Part shown: positions 6,719 to 15,187 of the stretch, one piece after another | Numbering within the stretch: position 1 is the stretch's first letter | How the letters are laid out: every line of letters begins with the position of its first letter | Assembly (NCBI GenBank): GCA_040386295.1 | Contig: JAZKFR010000087.1 | Location: forward strand, 1-24,570 | DNA length: 24,570 nt | From: JAZKFR01 sp040386295 | Lineage (GTDB): Bacteria > Pseudomonadota > Gammaproteobacteria > Burkholderiales > Rhodocyclaceae | Direction: 5' to 3' | Translations under genes and position numbers: made by a program | The notes under the pieces: model-generated | The model's database searches: none | What the model saw: the letters and a program-made list of their open reading frames with translations, nothing else | What the model was told of the DNA's origin: nothing

Positions 6719-9409
6719 TTAGTCAAAGAGATAAGAAAATTCGTTCTTCACTACCTCGATATGCACCCGAGAAACCAGTTCGCCCTGCATTGTTCGCGTC
6801 AAAAAAGCGCTGCTAATCGTCGGTAGTACCGAGTTAGTCAAAATAGCGTCAATCATGCGGCCGCCGCTCTCCAGCTCGGTGCAGCGACTGGCGATGAGCT
6901 GCACCACCGCGTCGCTGTAGGTGAACGGAATTTGGTGGTTTTGCGCTATGCGTTTTTCGATACGGCCTAGTTGTAAGCGAATAATGGCGCCGAGCATCGC
7001 GTCGTTGAGCGGGTAATACGGAATCACCACGACGCGGCCTAAAAGCGCTGGGGGAAAGACTTCTAACAAGGGTTCGCGCAAGGCTTTGGCGATCTCTTCT
7101 GGTTCTGGCGTCAGCTTAGGGTCTTGGCAAAGACGCATGATTCTGTCCGTGCCTGCGTTTGTGGTGAGCAGAATCAAGGTGTTTTTGAAGTCGATGACGC
7201 GGCCTTCACCGTCTTCCATCCAGCCTTTATCAAAGACTTGAAAGAAAATCTCATGCACGTCCGGGTGTGCTTTCTCGACTTCGTCGAGTAAAACCACGCT
7301 ATAAGGCCGACGTCGCACCGCTTCGGTGAGTACGCCGCCTTCGCCATAGCCAACGTAGCCTGGGGGAGCGCCTTTGAGCGTTGAGACGCTGTGCGCCTCT
7401 TGGTATTCGCTCATATTGATGGTGATCACATTTTGCTCACCACCGTAGAGCGCTTCGGCCAAGGCCAGCGCCGTTTCTGTCTTGCCTACCCCAGACGTTC
7501 CGGCCAGCATGAAGACGCCAATCGGCTTGCTTGGATTGTCCAAACCAGCGCGTGCCGTTTGAATCCGTTTCGCGATCATTTCTAGCGCATGGCGTTGCCC
7601 GATGATGCGTTGATTCAGCGTTTCAGCCAATTTCAGAATGTTCTCGATCTCGTTCTTGACCATGCGGCCGACCGGAATTCCTGTCCAGTCCTGAACCACG
7701 GCAGCGACGGCTTGATGGTCGACGGTCGGCAGAATCAGTGGGGTTTCGCCTTGCAGCTGCGCGAGTTCGCCTTGTAGATTTTTGAGCTCCGCTAACTGGG
7801 CGTCGCGTTCGGCTGCCGCCGCTTCGCTTAAAGCTGTTTCGCCTGCTGTGTCGGCTTTGCCGTTGAGCTTGCGTAGTGCTGCGCGCAAGGCCAGGATTTG
7901 CGTCACCAGAGCTTGCTCTTTTTGCCAAGCGAGTTCGAGCTCGCTCAGCCGCGTTTGCTCGAGCAGCAGCTGTTCTTGCACCCGCGTTTCGCGCTTGAGT
8001 GTGTCGATGCCAACGGCGCTTTCGCGTTTGATAATTTCTAGCTCGGTTTGCAGCGCTTGCAGACGCTTGCGTGTGTCATCCACTGCCGGTGGCGTGGCGT
8101 GTTGGCTGACCGCAACGCGTGCGCACGCGGTGTCTAATAAGCTGACTGATTTATCCGGCAGCTGACGGGCGGGAATATAACGGTGCGATAGTTTGACGGC
8201 GGCCTCCAGCGCTTCGTCTAATACTTGAACTTGATGATGCTGTTCCATCGTCGAGACGATCCCGCGCATCATCAGAATGGCTTTTTCTTCGCTCGGTTCG
8301 GGTACTTGGACGACTTGAAAACGCCGCGTCAAAGCGGGGTCTTTTTCTATGTGTTTTTTGTACTCAGCCCAGGTTGTTGCCGCGATGGTGCGCAGCGTGC
8401 CTCTGGCCAGCGCGGGTTTGAGCAGATTGGCTGCATCGCCAGTACCGGCTGCCCCGCCCGCGCCGACTAGGGTGTGCGCTTCGTCGATGAATAGAATGAC
8501 GGGTTTTTCGGAAGCTTGTACTTCTTCGATGACTTGGCGCAGACGATTTTCAAACTCGCCTTTCATGCTGGCGCCTGCTTGCAGTAGGCCAACATCAAGG
8601 GTGCGTACGCTGATGCCTTTGAGGCTAGGAGGCACATCGCCAGCCACGATACGTTGCGCAAAGCCCTCGACCACCGCCGTTTTGCCAACCCCCGCTTCGC
8701 CGGTCAGAATCGGGTTGTTTTGGCGCCGCCGCATAAGGATATCGACCAGCTGTCTGATCTCTTCGTCACGGCCAACGATGGGGTCTAATTTGCCACTGCG
8801 CGCCTGCTCAGTCAGATCCACTGTGTAACGTTTCAAGGCCTCTTGTTTGCCCATAGCGGCGGGTGCGATTGCGCCGCTTGCTTCGCCCGGTGCGGCACTG
8901 CCCTGAAAGCCGTCGCTGGCGTTCATCTGCGCTTCTGGCGAAGCGTTTAATAAGGCGGAAAATGTTTCCGTGAGCGCGTCGAGTTTGATCTTCTCGAATT
9001 GTGCTGAAACAGCGTACAAGGCATGGCGCAAGGTGGAGGTTTTGAGCATGCCAACAAGTAAGTGCCCGCTACGCACCTGTGCTTCACCAAACATTAAGGT
9101 GCTATAAACCCAGGCGCGTTCAACGGCTTCTTCGACTTGCGACGATAAATCGGTGACCGAGCTGGAGCCACGCGGCAAGCGATCTAGCGCGGCGGTTAGA
9201 TCGCGCGCTAAGACGGCTTGATCCAAAGCAAAGTGTTTGACGATGCGCAGCAAATCCGAATCCTGTAGCTGCAAAATTTGATGTAGCCAATGGCTAAGTT
9301 CGACGTAGGGATTGCCGCGTAATTTGCAAAAAACGGTACTGCTTTCAATGGCGCGATAACACAGGCTGTTGAGTTTTCCGAATAGCGCAACACGACTAAT
9401 TTCTGACAT
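6719..9409 (-). CDS. clpV: T6SS sheath-recycling AAA+ ATPase ClpV (TssH)
   Basis: The 896-residue protein has a Clp-repeat N-domain (about 1-160), then AAA+ module 1 with Walker A GEAGVGKT (237-244) and Walker B with DEAH (309-312). A ClpB-type coiled-coil middle domain follows (about 445-560). AAA+ module 2 has Walker A GTSGVGKT (637-644), pore loop GYVGYG (684-689) and Walker B VVLLDEVEKAH (705-715). Its position between tssG and the spike genes marks it as ClpV and not the general chaperone ClpB. The hexamer extracts TssC from contracted TssB/C sheaths in the cytoplasm so that the subunits can be reused. The ATG at 9409 has one of the best ribosome-binding sites in the cluster (AAGGAG, 7-8 bases upstream), which fits a need for high expression. 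All catalytic motifs are intact. Confidence 0.97.
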   Translation of the reverse strand: MSEISRVALFGKLNSLCYRAIESSTVFCKLRGNPYVELSHWLHQILQLQDSDLLRIVKHFALDQAVLARDLTAALDRLPRGSSSVTDLSSQVEEAVERAWVYSTLMFGEAQVRSGHLLVGMLKTSTLRHALYAVSAQFEKIKLDALTETFSALLNASPEAQMNASDGFQGSAAPGEASGAIAPAAMGKQEALKRYTVDLTEQARSGKLDPIVGRDEEIRQLVDILMRRRQNNPILTGEAGVGKTAVVEGFAQRIVAGDVPPSLKGISVRTLDVGLLQAGASMKGEFENRLRQVIEEVQASEKPVILFIDEAHTLVGAGGAAGTGDAANLLKPALARGTLRTIAATTWAEYKKHIEKDPALTRRFQVVQVPEPSEEKAILMMRGIVSTMEQHHQVQVLDEALEAAVKLSHRYIPARQLPDKSVSLLDTACARVAVSQHATPPAVDDTRKRLQALQTELEIIKRESAVGIDTLKRETRVQEQLLLEQTRLSELELAWQKEQALVTQILALRAALRKLNGKADTAGETALSEAAAAERDAQLAELKNLQGELAQLQGETPLILPTVDHQAVAAVVQDWTGIPVGRMVKNEIENILKLAETLNQRIIGQRHALEMIAKRIQTARAGLDNPSKPIGVFMLAGTSGVGKTETALALAEALYGGEQNVITINMSEYQEAHSVSTLKGAPPGYVGYGEGGVLTEAVRRRPYSVVLLDEVEKAHPDVHEIFFQVFDKGWMEDGEGRVIDFKNTLILLTTNAGTDRIMRLCQDPKLTPEPEEIAKALREPLLEVFPPALLGRVVVIPYYPLNDAMLGAIIRLQLGRIEKRIAQNHQIPFTYSDAVVQLIASRCTELESGGRMIDAILTNSVLPTISSAFLTRTMQGELVSRVHIEVVKNEFSYLFD

Positions 9410-9446
9410 GAACTAACTCCTTGGCTGATTGGTCAGCGTTGTTTGG

Positions 9447-10478
9447 TTAATAGCGGCTAGGACTAAAGCACAATTGCTTGTCGTCCTGTTGTGCTGGGCG
9501 ACTGCGTAGCCAGCTGGTCCAGCCCAATTGACTTTGTTTGCCCAGTCTCAGTTCAGGTAACTCCTCTTTTTGCAAAATCAAATTGAGATCCCAGGCGTAG
9601 CTTAGGCCAGCGTAACTACGTATCCAGGCGATAAGTTGTTGCACGCTCTGAGTGCCCGGCAACATTTTTTTGAGCTGCGACAAACTCAGAGGACCCATGA
9701 CGACGCGAAATTTATGCTGGCAGTTCCACACCTTGCGCCCAAGCACTGTGTTGCCGCCTAGGGTGCAGGCGCTTGTGCCAGCGCTAGCGCTTAAAACGCA
9801 GCGTTCGTCTTCCGGCAGCGTCATCCAATGTCCGACGAATTCTTTAATGCTGACCGGCAGTTTGAGAAAGCCACTGAGGACCGCAGCCAGGCCTTCGGCG
9901 TGACGCGTCTGTGCCGATAAACGACTGGCGTAGTGCAATTTGGCAAAGTCAGGAATGGCGTCGCGTTGTTGCATAGAGGGCAGGCCAATGCCGACCAAAC
10001 AGCGCATATAGTTTGAAAAATAATCAGCTTCAGGTCGATCCAGGCTGACCGCTGGCTGTGCCGCCGCCCAGCTGCGATAAAACAAGCTAATCAGGCGATG
10101 GTGAAAGATGTCTAAGAAACGTGACAAGGTCGGATCGTTGGCGTTGCGTAGGCGATCACGCACGTATTCTGTCAGGTGCGTCGGGAGCGGGCCGTTAGCC
10201 CCGAATAAGCCAAAGAAATTCACGTCGAGACGATGCGCCTCGGGCTCTGCGTTGCGTTTAAAGCCCGCAATCATCGCCGCTTCAAAGGCGAGCGAGGGAG
10301 GTTGCCCGAAACGCAGCGCGTCGCCTTGCGGGCGTTGCGCCGTACCAATACGTGCTTGTGTTGGATAAGCGCACTCAAGCCAACGTAAGGCCGCGTAAAA
10401 ATCAAAGGCGGACGGGTTGGCTTGCAAGCCGTTGAGAAAGTCTAGAGCGTCGCGCATCGACCGATTCGAGCGGGCCAT
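9447..10478 (-). CDS. tssG: T6SS baseplate subunit TssG
   Basis: The 343-residue protein has the usual TssG length and pattern: an N-terminal FDFYAALRWLECAYP region, RIGTAQRPQGDALRFGQPPSL, then the LTFFGLFG-type NFFGLFGANGPLPTHLTEY block and the FLDIFHHRLISLFYRSW motif. TssG joins two TssF copies and TssE to form the T6SS baseplate wedge, which is recruited to the membrane complex by TssK. As annotated from ATG 10478 it overlaps the end of tssF by 37 bases. A second in-frame ATG (10457, residue 8, MRDALDFLNG) would shorten the overlap to 16 bases. Neither start has a strong ribosome-binding site, so translational coupling to tssF is likely. Confidence 0.95.
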   Translation of the reverse strand: MARSNRSMRDALDFLNGLQANPSAFDFYAALRWLECAYPTQARIGTAQRPQGDALRFGQPPSLAFEAAMIAGFKRNAEPEAHRLDVNFFGLFGANGPLPTHLTEYVRDRLRNANDPTLSRFLDIFHHRLISLFYRSWAAAQPAVSLDRPEADYFSNYMRCLVGIGLPSMQQRDAIPDFAKLHYASRLSAQTRHAEGLAAVLSGFLKLPVSIKEFVGHWMTLPEDERCVLSASAGTSACTLGGNTVLGRKVWNCQHKFRVVMGPLSLSQLKKMLPGTQSVQQLIAWIRSYAGLSYAWDLNLILQKEELPELRLGKQSQLGWTSWLRSRPAQQDDKQLCFSPSRY

Positions 10479-12319
10479 TTCATCAGCTCGCTGCCTTGCG
10501 TTGTTTTAAGACTGGTCTCAGTGAACGAATTGAGCGAGACATATTTGGCAAAAAACTGCTCTAAAACCGAGCCGAGCACGAAGGTGCCAATGCCTTCAAA
10601 CGCCGATTCATCAAGGGTGAGTGAGATGTGCAATCCGCGTCCATAGTTAATCGGCCCTGGGACAGGCAAGCGCCGCATCACGGGCTTGGCGCTGATCGAG
10701 CGAACACCTTCAATTTGCTTAGCAGCACTCGCATCCTCCACGTTGCAATACAGACGCAACAAATCGCGTAAGACGGTGGCGCCGCCCTTTTGTTCATCGT
10801 CGATTAAGGATAAGTAATTAAGCGATAAATGACTGATCAAACGCCAAGCAGTTTCGCCTTCTGCGTGCGAAGGGGAGGGGGCGGTCGGTCCAGTAATGCA
10901 GCGCACAGACTGTATTGGCGCACTCGATTCAAGCGAAAAATCCGTTCTGCCAACGCCAAGCGGCATGCTCAAAACCAAGTCTCGGTTGGTGCACCACGCA
11001 TCGATTCCCAGCTGGCGCAGGCTGCTGCGGTGCGGTGCTTCGTGCGCATCGACCAGAGAAAGAAATAGCTCGCTGCCAATGTAACTTGAGCGGACGCCCT
11101 GGCGCTTTTGCCGTTCAGATAAGCGACGCCGATCCCAACGCAGCTGGTAATAGGCTTTTTTTGTCGTATCAGCTTGCAAATCGTTCGCCTGATAAAAAGG
11201 CGCAAACAATTGCTCGGCATCTCCGCCTGTACCGTAGGCTTTGACTTGATTTATTTGATAAATCTCATAATCCATCGGCCTCGTTCTATCGGCTAGCAGA
11301 TGGTATTCAGGTTGCTGCGGCGATAAGGCGATACGGTCGAGACGTTTTGGGAAAAGATTGATTGCGGGGGTGCAATGCAAGGCAAAATTAGCTGCGCTAA
11401 TAGACTGTTCTAAAAGCGGTTCAAAGCGATTAAACAAGATAACTAAGTCCAGCTCGCGCGCGTTGCAGCGGCGCACTCCTGGCGCTAAGCCGGCGAGCTC
11501 GACAAACAAATAGCGCTGCGGAAAAGCAAAGTATTCATGCAGTAAACGATAGCCCTGAAACGAGCGTAGGCCGCAGGGCAGTAGGGCTTGTTCGTCGTCA
11601 AAACCAAGCGGACGAAGATGTGCTTTAGTCACCAGTTCGTGCCAGGCTGCTGGGCTTTGCGTTGGCAGTACGAGCATGCCTAGCCCGTTGGCGCATATTT
11701 GCGTCAGGATGTTGGCCGGCAACGAGTCGCTGCCGCGTAAATAAAGGGGTAAACGCTCCAGCGCAATTTGATCGAAGCTCAGACCGGCCGTCGTTCTGAG
11801 CCGTATGCGTAAACCGGCTTTGATTGAGCCTAAACGTGAAACATCAACGCCGCTTAGTTCCCCAGAGAAGGGGAAGTATTTGGCTTCCACCAACTCAATC
11901 GGCCATAACGTTACCTCGTGTGCTGTGCGGTATTCACACGCCGTCTGATCGTTTTTGCCGAGCATGCTCCGCAGCGCGGTCGCGCGCTCAACTTTGTAGC
12001 CTGCCGCTAAGTCACCTTCTGTTAAGTCTGGTTGCAACTGAACAACTGCCATAGAAGGCGTAGGCGAGAGGTACTGTGGATAAACCAGCTCTAATAGATG
12101 GTTCGTGAACTTCGGAAATTGCGCATCAATATTCAGCTGTACGCGTGCCGCAAGAAAGCTAAAGCCTTCTAATAAGCGCTCTACGTAAGGGTCGGCGCAG
12201 GCGTAGTTCTCAAGGCCGAGACGCCCGGCAATTTTTGGAAAATCGCGTGCAAATTCGCCGCCCATTTCGCGCAGATGCTGCAATTCTCGCTCGTAATAGC
12301 GCAGTAGTTTGTTATCCAT
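10442..12319 (-). CDS. tssF: T6SS baseplate subunit TssF
   Basis: The 625-residue protein starts with the family-typical MDNKLLRYYERELQHLREMG and continues with FAARDFPKIA-like FARDFPKIAGRLGLE and CADPYVERLLEGFSFLAARV, all hallmarks of TssF (VC_A0110 family). The length matches the family. TssF is the largest wedge component of the T6SS baseplate, pairing with TssG and TssE. The ATG overlaps the tssE stop codon (TGATG), so the two are almost certainly translationally coupled, and its 3' end overlaps tssG. The C-terminus (MKWPARIG) also matches the conserved end of the family, which argues that no frameshift has occurred at the tssF/tssG overlap. Confidence 0.96.
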   Translation of the reverse strand: MDNKLLRYYERELQHLREMGGEFARDFPKIAGRLGLENYACADPYVERLLEGFSFLAARVQLNIDAQFPKFTNHLLELVYPQYLSPTPSMAVVQLQPDLTEGDLAAGYKVERATALRSMLGKNDQTACEYRTAHEVTLWPIELVEAKYFPFSGELSGVDVSRLGSIKAGLRIRLRTTAGLSFDQIALERLPLYLRGSDSLPANILTQICANGLGMLVLPTQSPAAWHELVTKAHLRPLGFDDEQALLPCGLRSFQGYRLLHEYFAFPQRYLFVELAGLAPGVRRCNARELDLVILFNRFEPLLEQSISAANFALHCTPAINLFPKRLDRIALSPQQPEYHLLADRTRPMDYEIYQINQVKAYGTGGDAEQLFAPFYQANDLQADTTKKAYYQLRWDRRRLSERQKRQGVRSSYIGSELFLSLVDAHEAPHRSSLRQLGIDAWCTNRDLVLSMPLGVGRTDFSLESSAPIQSVRCITGPTAPSPSHAEGETAWRLISHLSLNYLSLIDDEQKGGATVLRDLLRLYCNVEDASAAKQIEGVRSISAKPVMRRLPVPGPINYGRGLHISLTLDESAFEGIGTFVLGSVLEQFFAKYVSLNSFTETSLKTTQGSELMKWPARIGRCATL

Positions 12320-12849
12320 CAGGCAGGCCTTGCGTCGTGGTCGTACACTTTGATTTGACCTACCTCAAGATCCAGCTCGGTCTTGAGGTATAAGCGCTCT
12401 GGCAGAGGTTGTCCCCACAGCTCGCCGTGAACCTCAAAGACGATTTGATTCGGTTTGATTCTTGACTCTCCCGCAGACTCGACTTGGCTAAAGAAAGCAT
12501 TGACACGCAGTGTGTCGCGCAAAATTCTGGGCTCGAAATCCCAAATGGCTTGCTGTATCACGCGTTCGAGCTGGGTCAAATCTAGGCCTGAGGCCGTTTG
12601 TCCGGTCAAATCTGGGATGCCAAAATTGAGCAGCGATTGAGCTGCCAAGGGGTACTCGGCCAAACTCTGTAAAGCATCCAGGCCACTGCTGTTGAACAAC
12701 CAACCCAAATCACGTAATACGGCGCGGCGCAAACCGCGCATCGATAAAACGCGTTTATCTCGCGACTCTTGATTGGTCGAAGTGTCGTCGTCGCTCAGGC
12801 GGTCTAATAACGACGGCTGGAGACGATCTTGGCTAATCAGTTCAGCCAT
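12319..12849 (-). CDS. tssE: T6SS baseplate subunit TssE (gp25-like)
   Basis: The 176-residue protein contains the phage T4 gp25-like fold. Visible motifs are the RRAVLRDLGWLFNS region (about 41-55), PLAAQSLLNFGIPDL (about 67-81) and the conserved FEPRI (about 104-108), followed by strands ending in LYLKTELDLEVG. TssE is thought to seed sheath polymerisation at the baseplate. The ATG at 12849 lacks a clear ribosome-binding site, and the gene follows a 256-base spacer after hcp that contains two RNA hairpins and a 24-codon ORF. A drop in expression between hcp and the baseplate genes would therefore be expected, but this is inference. Its stop codon overlaps the tssF start. Confidence 0.93.
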   Translation of the reverse strand: MAELISQDRLQPSLLDRLSDDDTSTNQESRDKRVLSMRGLRRAVLRDLGWLFNSSGLDALQSLAEYPLAAQSLLNFGIPDLTGQTASGLDLTQLERVIQQAIWDFEPRILRDTLRVNAFFSQVESAGESRIKPNQIVFEVHGELWGQPLPERLYLKTELDLEVGQIKVYDHDARPA

Positions 12850-12891
12850 GGCGCGCGTTTGTGCAGCAAGCAGGTTGAGGACGGCTGCGCA

Positions 12892-12966
12892 TTAAGCTGA
12901 ATCCTTATTGCCCATGCGACACAGTTGCCGGTGCGGAACAATTTGCGTGTAGTCGAGTGTGTACAT
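12892..12966 (-). CDS. Candidate 24-residue small ORF between hcp and tssE
   Basis: On the minus strand an ATG at 12966 opens a 24-codon frame (MYTLDYTQIVPHRQLC then RMGNKDSA) closed by TAA at 12892. It is preceded by GGAGGG six bases before the ATG, a better Shine-Dalgarno sequence than that of tssE itself. It lies 43 bases downstream of a strong hairpin and ends 42 bases before the tssE start. It could be a small protein, a leader peptide affecting tssE translation, or a chance ORF. The translation resembles nothing I recognise, and the single Cys and mixed composition give no functional clue. The evidence is the ribosome-binding site and location only. Confidence 0.35.
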   Translation of the reverse strand: MYTLDYTQIVPHRQLCRMGNKDSA

Positions 12967-13008
12967 AGCAAGCCCTCCGCGCACAAAGATAGAGTCATCG
13001 ACACAAGT

Positions 13009-13038
13009 GCCGTAGAAGCCGCAAGCGGCCTCTACGGC
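13009..13038. other. Strong hairpin downstream of hcp
   Basis: GCCGTAGA at 13009-13016 pairs with TCTACGGC at 13031-13038, and inside it GCCGC (13018-13022) pairs with GCGGC (13025-13029). One A/C mismatch separates the stems and the central loop is two bases (AA). The stem is nearly perfect and GC-rich, 68 bases after the hcp stop codon. On the minus strand it is followed by ACTTGTGT, not a T-run, so it is not a textbook rho-independent terminator. A 3'-end-protecting or processing hairpin that lets hcp mRNA accumulate above downstream genes is a reasonable inference. Confidence 0.7.
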
Positions 13039-13068
13039 TAAGCGACCAGCGCTCGAAGTCAGGAAATC

Positions 13069-13091
13069 AGGATTGAAGCTGGCTCAATCCT
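13069..13091. other. Second hairpin immediately after hcp
   Basis: AGGATTGA (13069-13076) and TCAATCCT (13084-13091) give an 8-bp stem with a 7-base loop, only about 15 bases beyond the hcp stop codon. No T-run follows on the minus strand. Together with the larger hairpin at 13009-13038 it makes the hcp 3' region structured. Confidence 0.55.
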
Positions 13092-13105
13092 TAGTCCCAA
13101 GAAGT

Positions 13106-13585
13106 TCAGAACGTTTTGTTGGTCATTAGATCGAACTTCTTGGCGGTTCCCGTCGTGACTTTGTCGCCATTGAAGGCGTTGTATTGGTAGCTGATTTTGG
13201 TGAAGTTCAGTGAGAAAGACTCGCTCGGGCGATCGCCTCCGCTGGCTAAGGAATACGAACTGATGATCACGTCATACAGAACTATTTCTAGAAATACTTG
13301 ATTTTCTTTACCTGCGCCGCCTGTCTGTAGGAAATGAAGGGTCGCTTCGCCCAGACTTTTTCCGTAGGTGGCTTGTGCGAAAAGGTCGGCTGAAGCGATA
13401 TCAGTGGACTTCGATACACTGGCTTCCGAGAACGAGGCATCACTGGCGTTGCGATCCGTACCACCAGACTGTACTGAGATAGAACGGCCAACGCCGAGCT
13501 GAAAAGAGTCGAGATGAATCCAGTCAGCGTGTCCGTCTACTTTGGAGCCGCCCTTAATTGGCGTTTTAAAATTAAGCAGGATCAT
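13106..13585 (-). CDS. hcp: T6SS inner-tube protein Hcp (TssD)
   Basis: The protein has the Hcp signature: an N-terminal MILLNF...IKGGSKVDGHADWIHLDSF-type block, the SVQSGG turn, the ASVSKSTDIAS..F sheath-facing region, and late strands with VILYDVIISSYSLASGG and ESFSLNFTKISYQY. Hexameric Hcp rings stack into the tube that carries effectors. The start is placed at ATG 13585 (159 residues), because AAGGAAG lies six bases before it and the protein then begins as Hcp proteins usually do; a longer reading from 13612 would translate this ribosome-binding site. The gene has the best-defined local signals of the operon, with a structured 3' region consistent with the high expression Hcp normally needs. 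Confidence 0.95.
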   Translation of the reverse strand: MILLNFKTPIKGGSKVDGHADWIHLDSFQLGVGRSISVQSGGTDRNASDASFSEASVSKSTDIASADLFAQATYGKSLGEATLHFLQTGGAGKENQVFLEIVLYDVIISSYSLASGGDRPSESFSLNFTKISYQYNAFNGDKVTTGTAKKFDLMTNKTF

Positions 13586-13633
13586 TTTTTCTTCCTTTTC
13601 TAGAGTGGTCAAAAATAAATCTGAGGCGTGACG

Positions 13634-15133
13634 TTAAGCTTTAGCCGAAGGGAGTTTGGAGACCAGGCGTAAAGACACGGTCAAACCTTCCAGCTGGTAG
13701 TGTGGCCGTAGAAAAAATTTAGCGCCGTAGTAGCCGGGGCTGCCTTCAATTTCTTCGACCACCACTTCTGCTCCGGCTAACGGCTTACGCGCTTTATCAG
13801 CATCGGTTGCCGTTGCCGGATTGTTCTCAACATAGCGACCCACCCAGTTATTGAGCCAGGTTTCCATGTCGGCACGTTCTTTAAACGAGCCGATTTTGTC
13901 GCGCACGATGCACTTGAGGTAGTGCGCAAAGCGACAGGTTGCGAACAAATAGGGCAAACGCGCCGCCAAATTGGCGTTTGCAGTCGCATCGGGATCGTCG
14001 TATTCAGCGGGTTTGTGCATCGATTGCGCGCCAATGAAGGCGGCAAAATCGCTGTTTTTCTTGTGTACTAAAGGCATAAACCCGTTTTTTGCTAGCTCTG
14101 CTTCCCGCCGATCGCTGATGGCAATCTCTGTTGGGCAGGTCATATCGACCCCGCCGTCGTCGGTCGGAAAGGTGTAGACCGGTAAGCCTTCAACTGCGCC
14201 CCCCGATTCGATCCCGCGAATCTGCGAGCACCAGCCGTATTCTTTAAAAGAGCGATTGATGTTCGTTGCCATGGCGTAGGCAGCGTTAGCCCAGGTGAAT
14301 TTTTTGCTGTCCGAGCCGGCGGTATCTTCTTCAAAATCAAACTCTTCGACTGGGTTTGTTTTTGCTCCATACGGCGCGCGCGACAAAAAGCGTGGCATCG
14401 CCAAGCCAACGTAGCGTGAATCTTCGGATTCGCGGAAGGAGCGCCATGCTGCGTGCTCTGGCGTTTGGAAAATCTTGGTCAGATCACGTGGATTGGCGAG
14501 TTCTTGCCAGGAATCCATCAGCATGACCGCTGGGTCAGCCGCTGTGATCAAGGGAGCGTGCGCGGCGGCGCTAACCTGCGCCATCTGCGTCAGCAGCTCA
14601 ACGTCCGGCGCGCTATTGTCGAAGTAGTAATCGGCAACGAATGAGCCATAAGGTTCGCCGCCAAACTGGCCGTATTCTTCTTCGTACAGTTTCTTGAAAA
14701 TAGGGCTTTGATCCCAGGCGCTGCCTTTGAACTTTTTAAGCGTTTTATGCAGCTCAGTTTTTGAGATATTGAGTACGCGAATTTTTAATGTTTCATCGGT
14801 TTCACTATTGCTGACCAGATGATTGAGCCCGCGCCATGCGCTCTCCAGAGCCTGAAACTCAGGGTGGTGCAAGATCAAATTGATTTGCTCAGAGAGTTTT
14901 TTATCTAGCTCGGCAATTAAAGATTCGACGGTGCCCAAGACATCGCTTGAAATCAGAGCGGTGTCTTGCAAGGCTTGTTCTGCCAGAGTTCTAACAGCAG
15001 ATTCAACGGCCTCTTTGGCTTTGTCGGTTTTTGGTTTGAATTCTTTTTGCAGCAGGCTGGCAAAATCATTCGCTTCGAGTTCAAGCGCAGTCGCAGTCGA
15101 TTGCGCTAAGGGTGCGGAATTGGATTCACTCAT
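13634..15133 (-). CDS. tssC: T6SS contractile sheath large subunit TssC
   Basis: The 499-residue protein has the standard TssC length. Conserved pieces include ILHHPEFQALESAWRGL near residue 85-101, the KIRVLNISKTEL strand, the PYGSFVADYYFDNSAPDVELL block, FLSRAPYGAKTNPVEEFDFEE and the C-terminal FFLRPHYQLEGLTVSLRLVS. TssC forms the outer sheath with TssB around the Hcp tube; contraction drives the spike out of the cell, and ClpV recycles it. The ATG at 15133 has GAGAGG six bases upstream, a strong site. The gene lies 54 bases after tssB, in the invariant tssB-tssC order. Confidence 0.97.
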   Translation of the reverse strand: MSESNSAPLAQSTATALELEANDFASLLQKEFKPKTDKAKEAVESAVRTLAEQALQDTALISSDVLGTVESLIAELDKKLSEQINLILHHPEFQALESAWRGLNHLVSNSETDETLKIRVLNISKTELHKTLKKFKGSAWDQSPIFKKLYEEEYGQFGGEPYGSFVADYYFDNSAPDVELLTQMAQVSAAAHAPLITAADPAVMLMDSWQELANPRDLTKIFQTPEHAAWRSFRESEDSRYVGLAMPRFLSRAPYGAKTNPVEEFDFEEDTAGSDSKKFTWANAAYAMATNINRSFKEYGWCSQIRGIESGGAVEGLPVYTFPTDDGGVDMTCPTEIAISDRREAELAKNGFMPLVHKKNSDFAAFIGAQSMHKPAEYDDPDATANANLAARLPYLFATCRFAHYLKCIVRDKIGSFKERADMETWLNNWVGRYVENNPATATDADKARKPLAGAEVVVEEIEGSPGYYGAKFFLRPHYQLEGLTVSLRLVSKLPSAKA

Positions 15134-15187
15134 TGCTTACCTCTCTTCAATTCAGTTGGGGAAGACGTCGGGTTGATGCCTACACGT

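Noticed and set aside
6719..9409. Could be the housekeeping disaggregase ClpB
   Set aside because: Its position inside the T6SS operon between tssG and the spike genes and its ClpV-like N-terminus favour ClpV.
13586..13612. Nine extra N-terminal residues on Hcp
   Set aside because: They would translate the AAGGAAG ribosome-binding site of ATG 13585, and Hcp proteins usually begin at that point.
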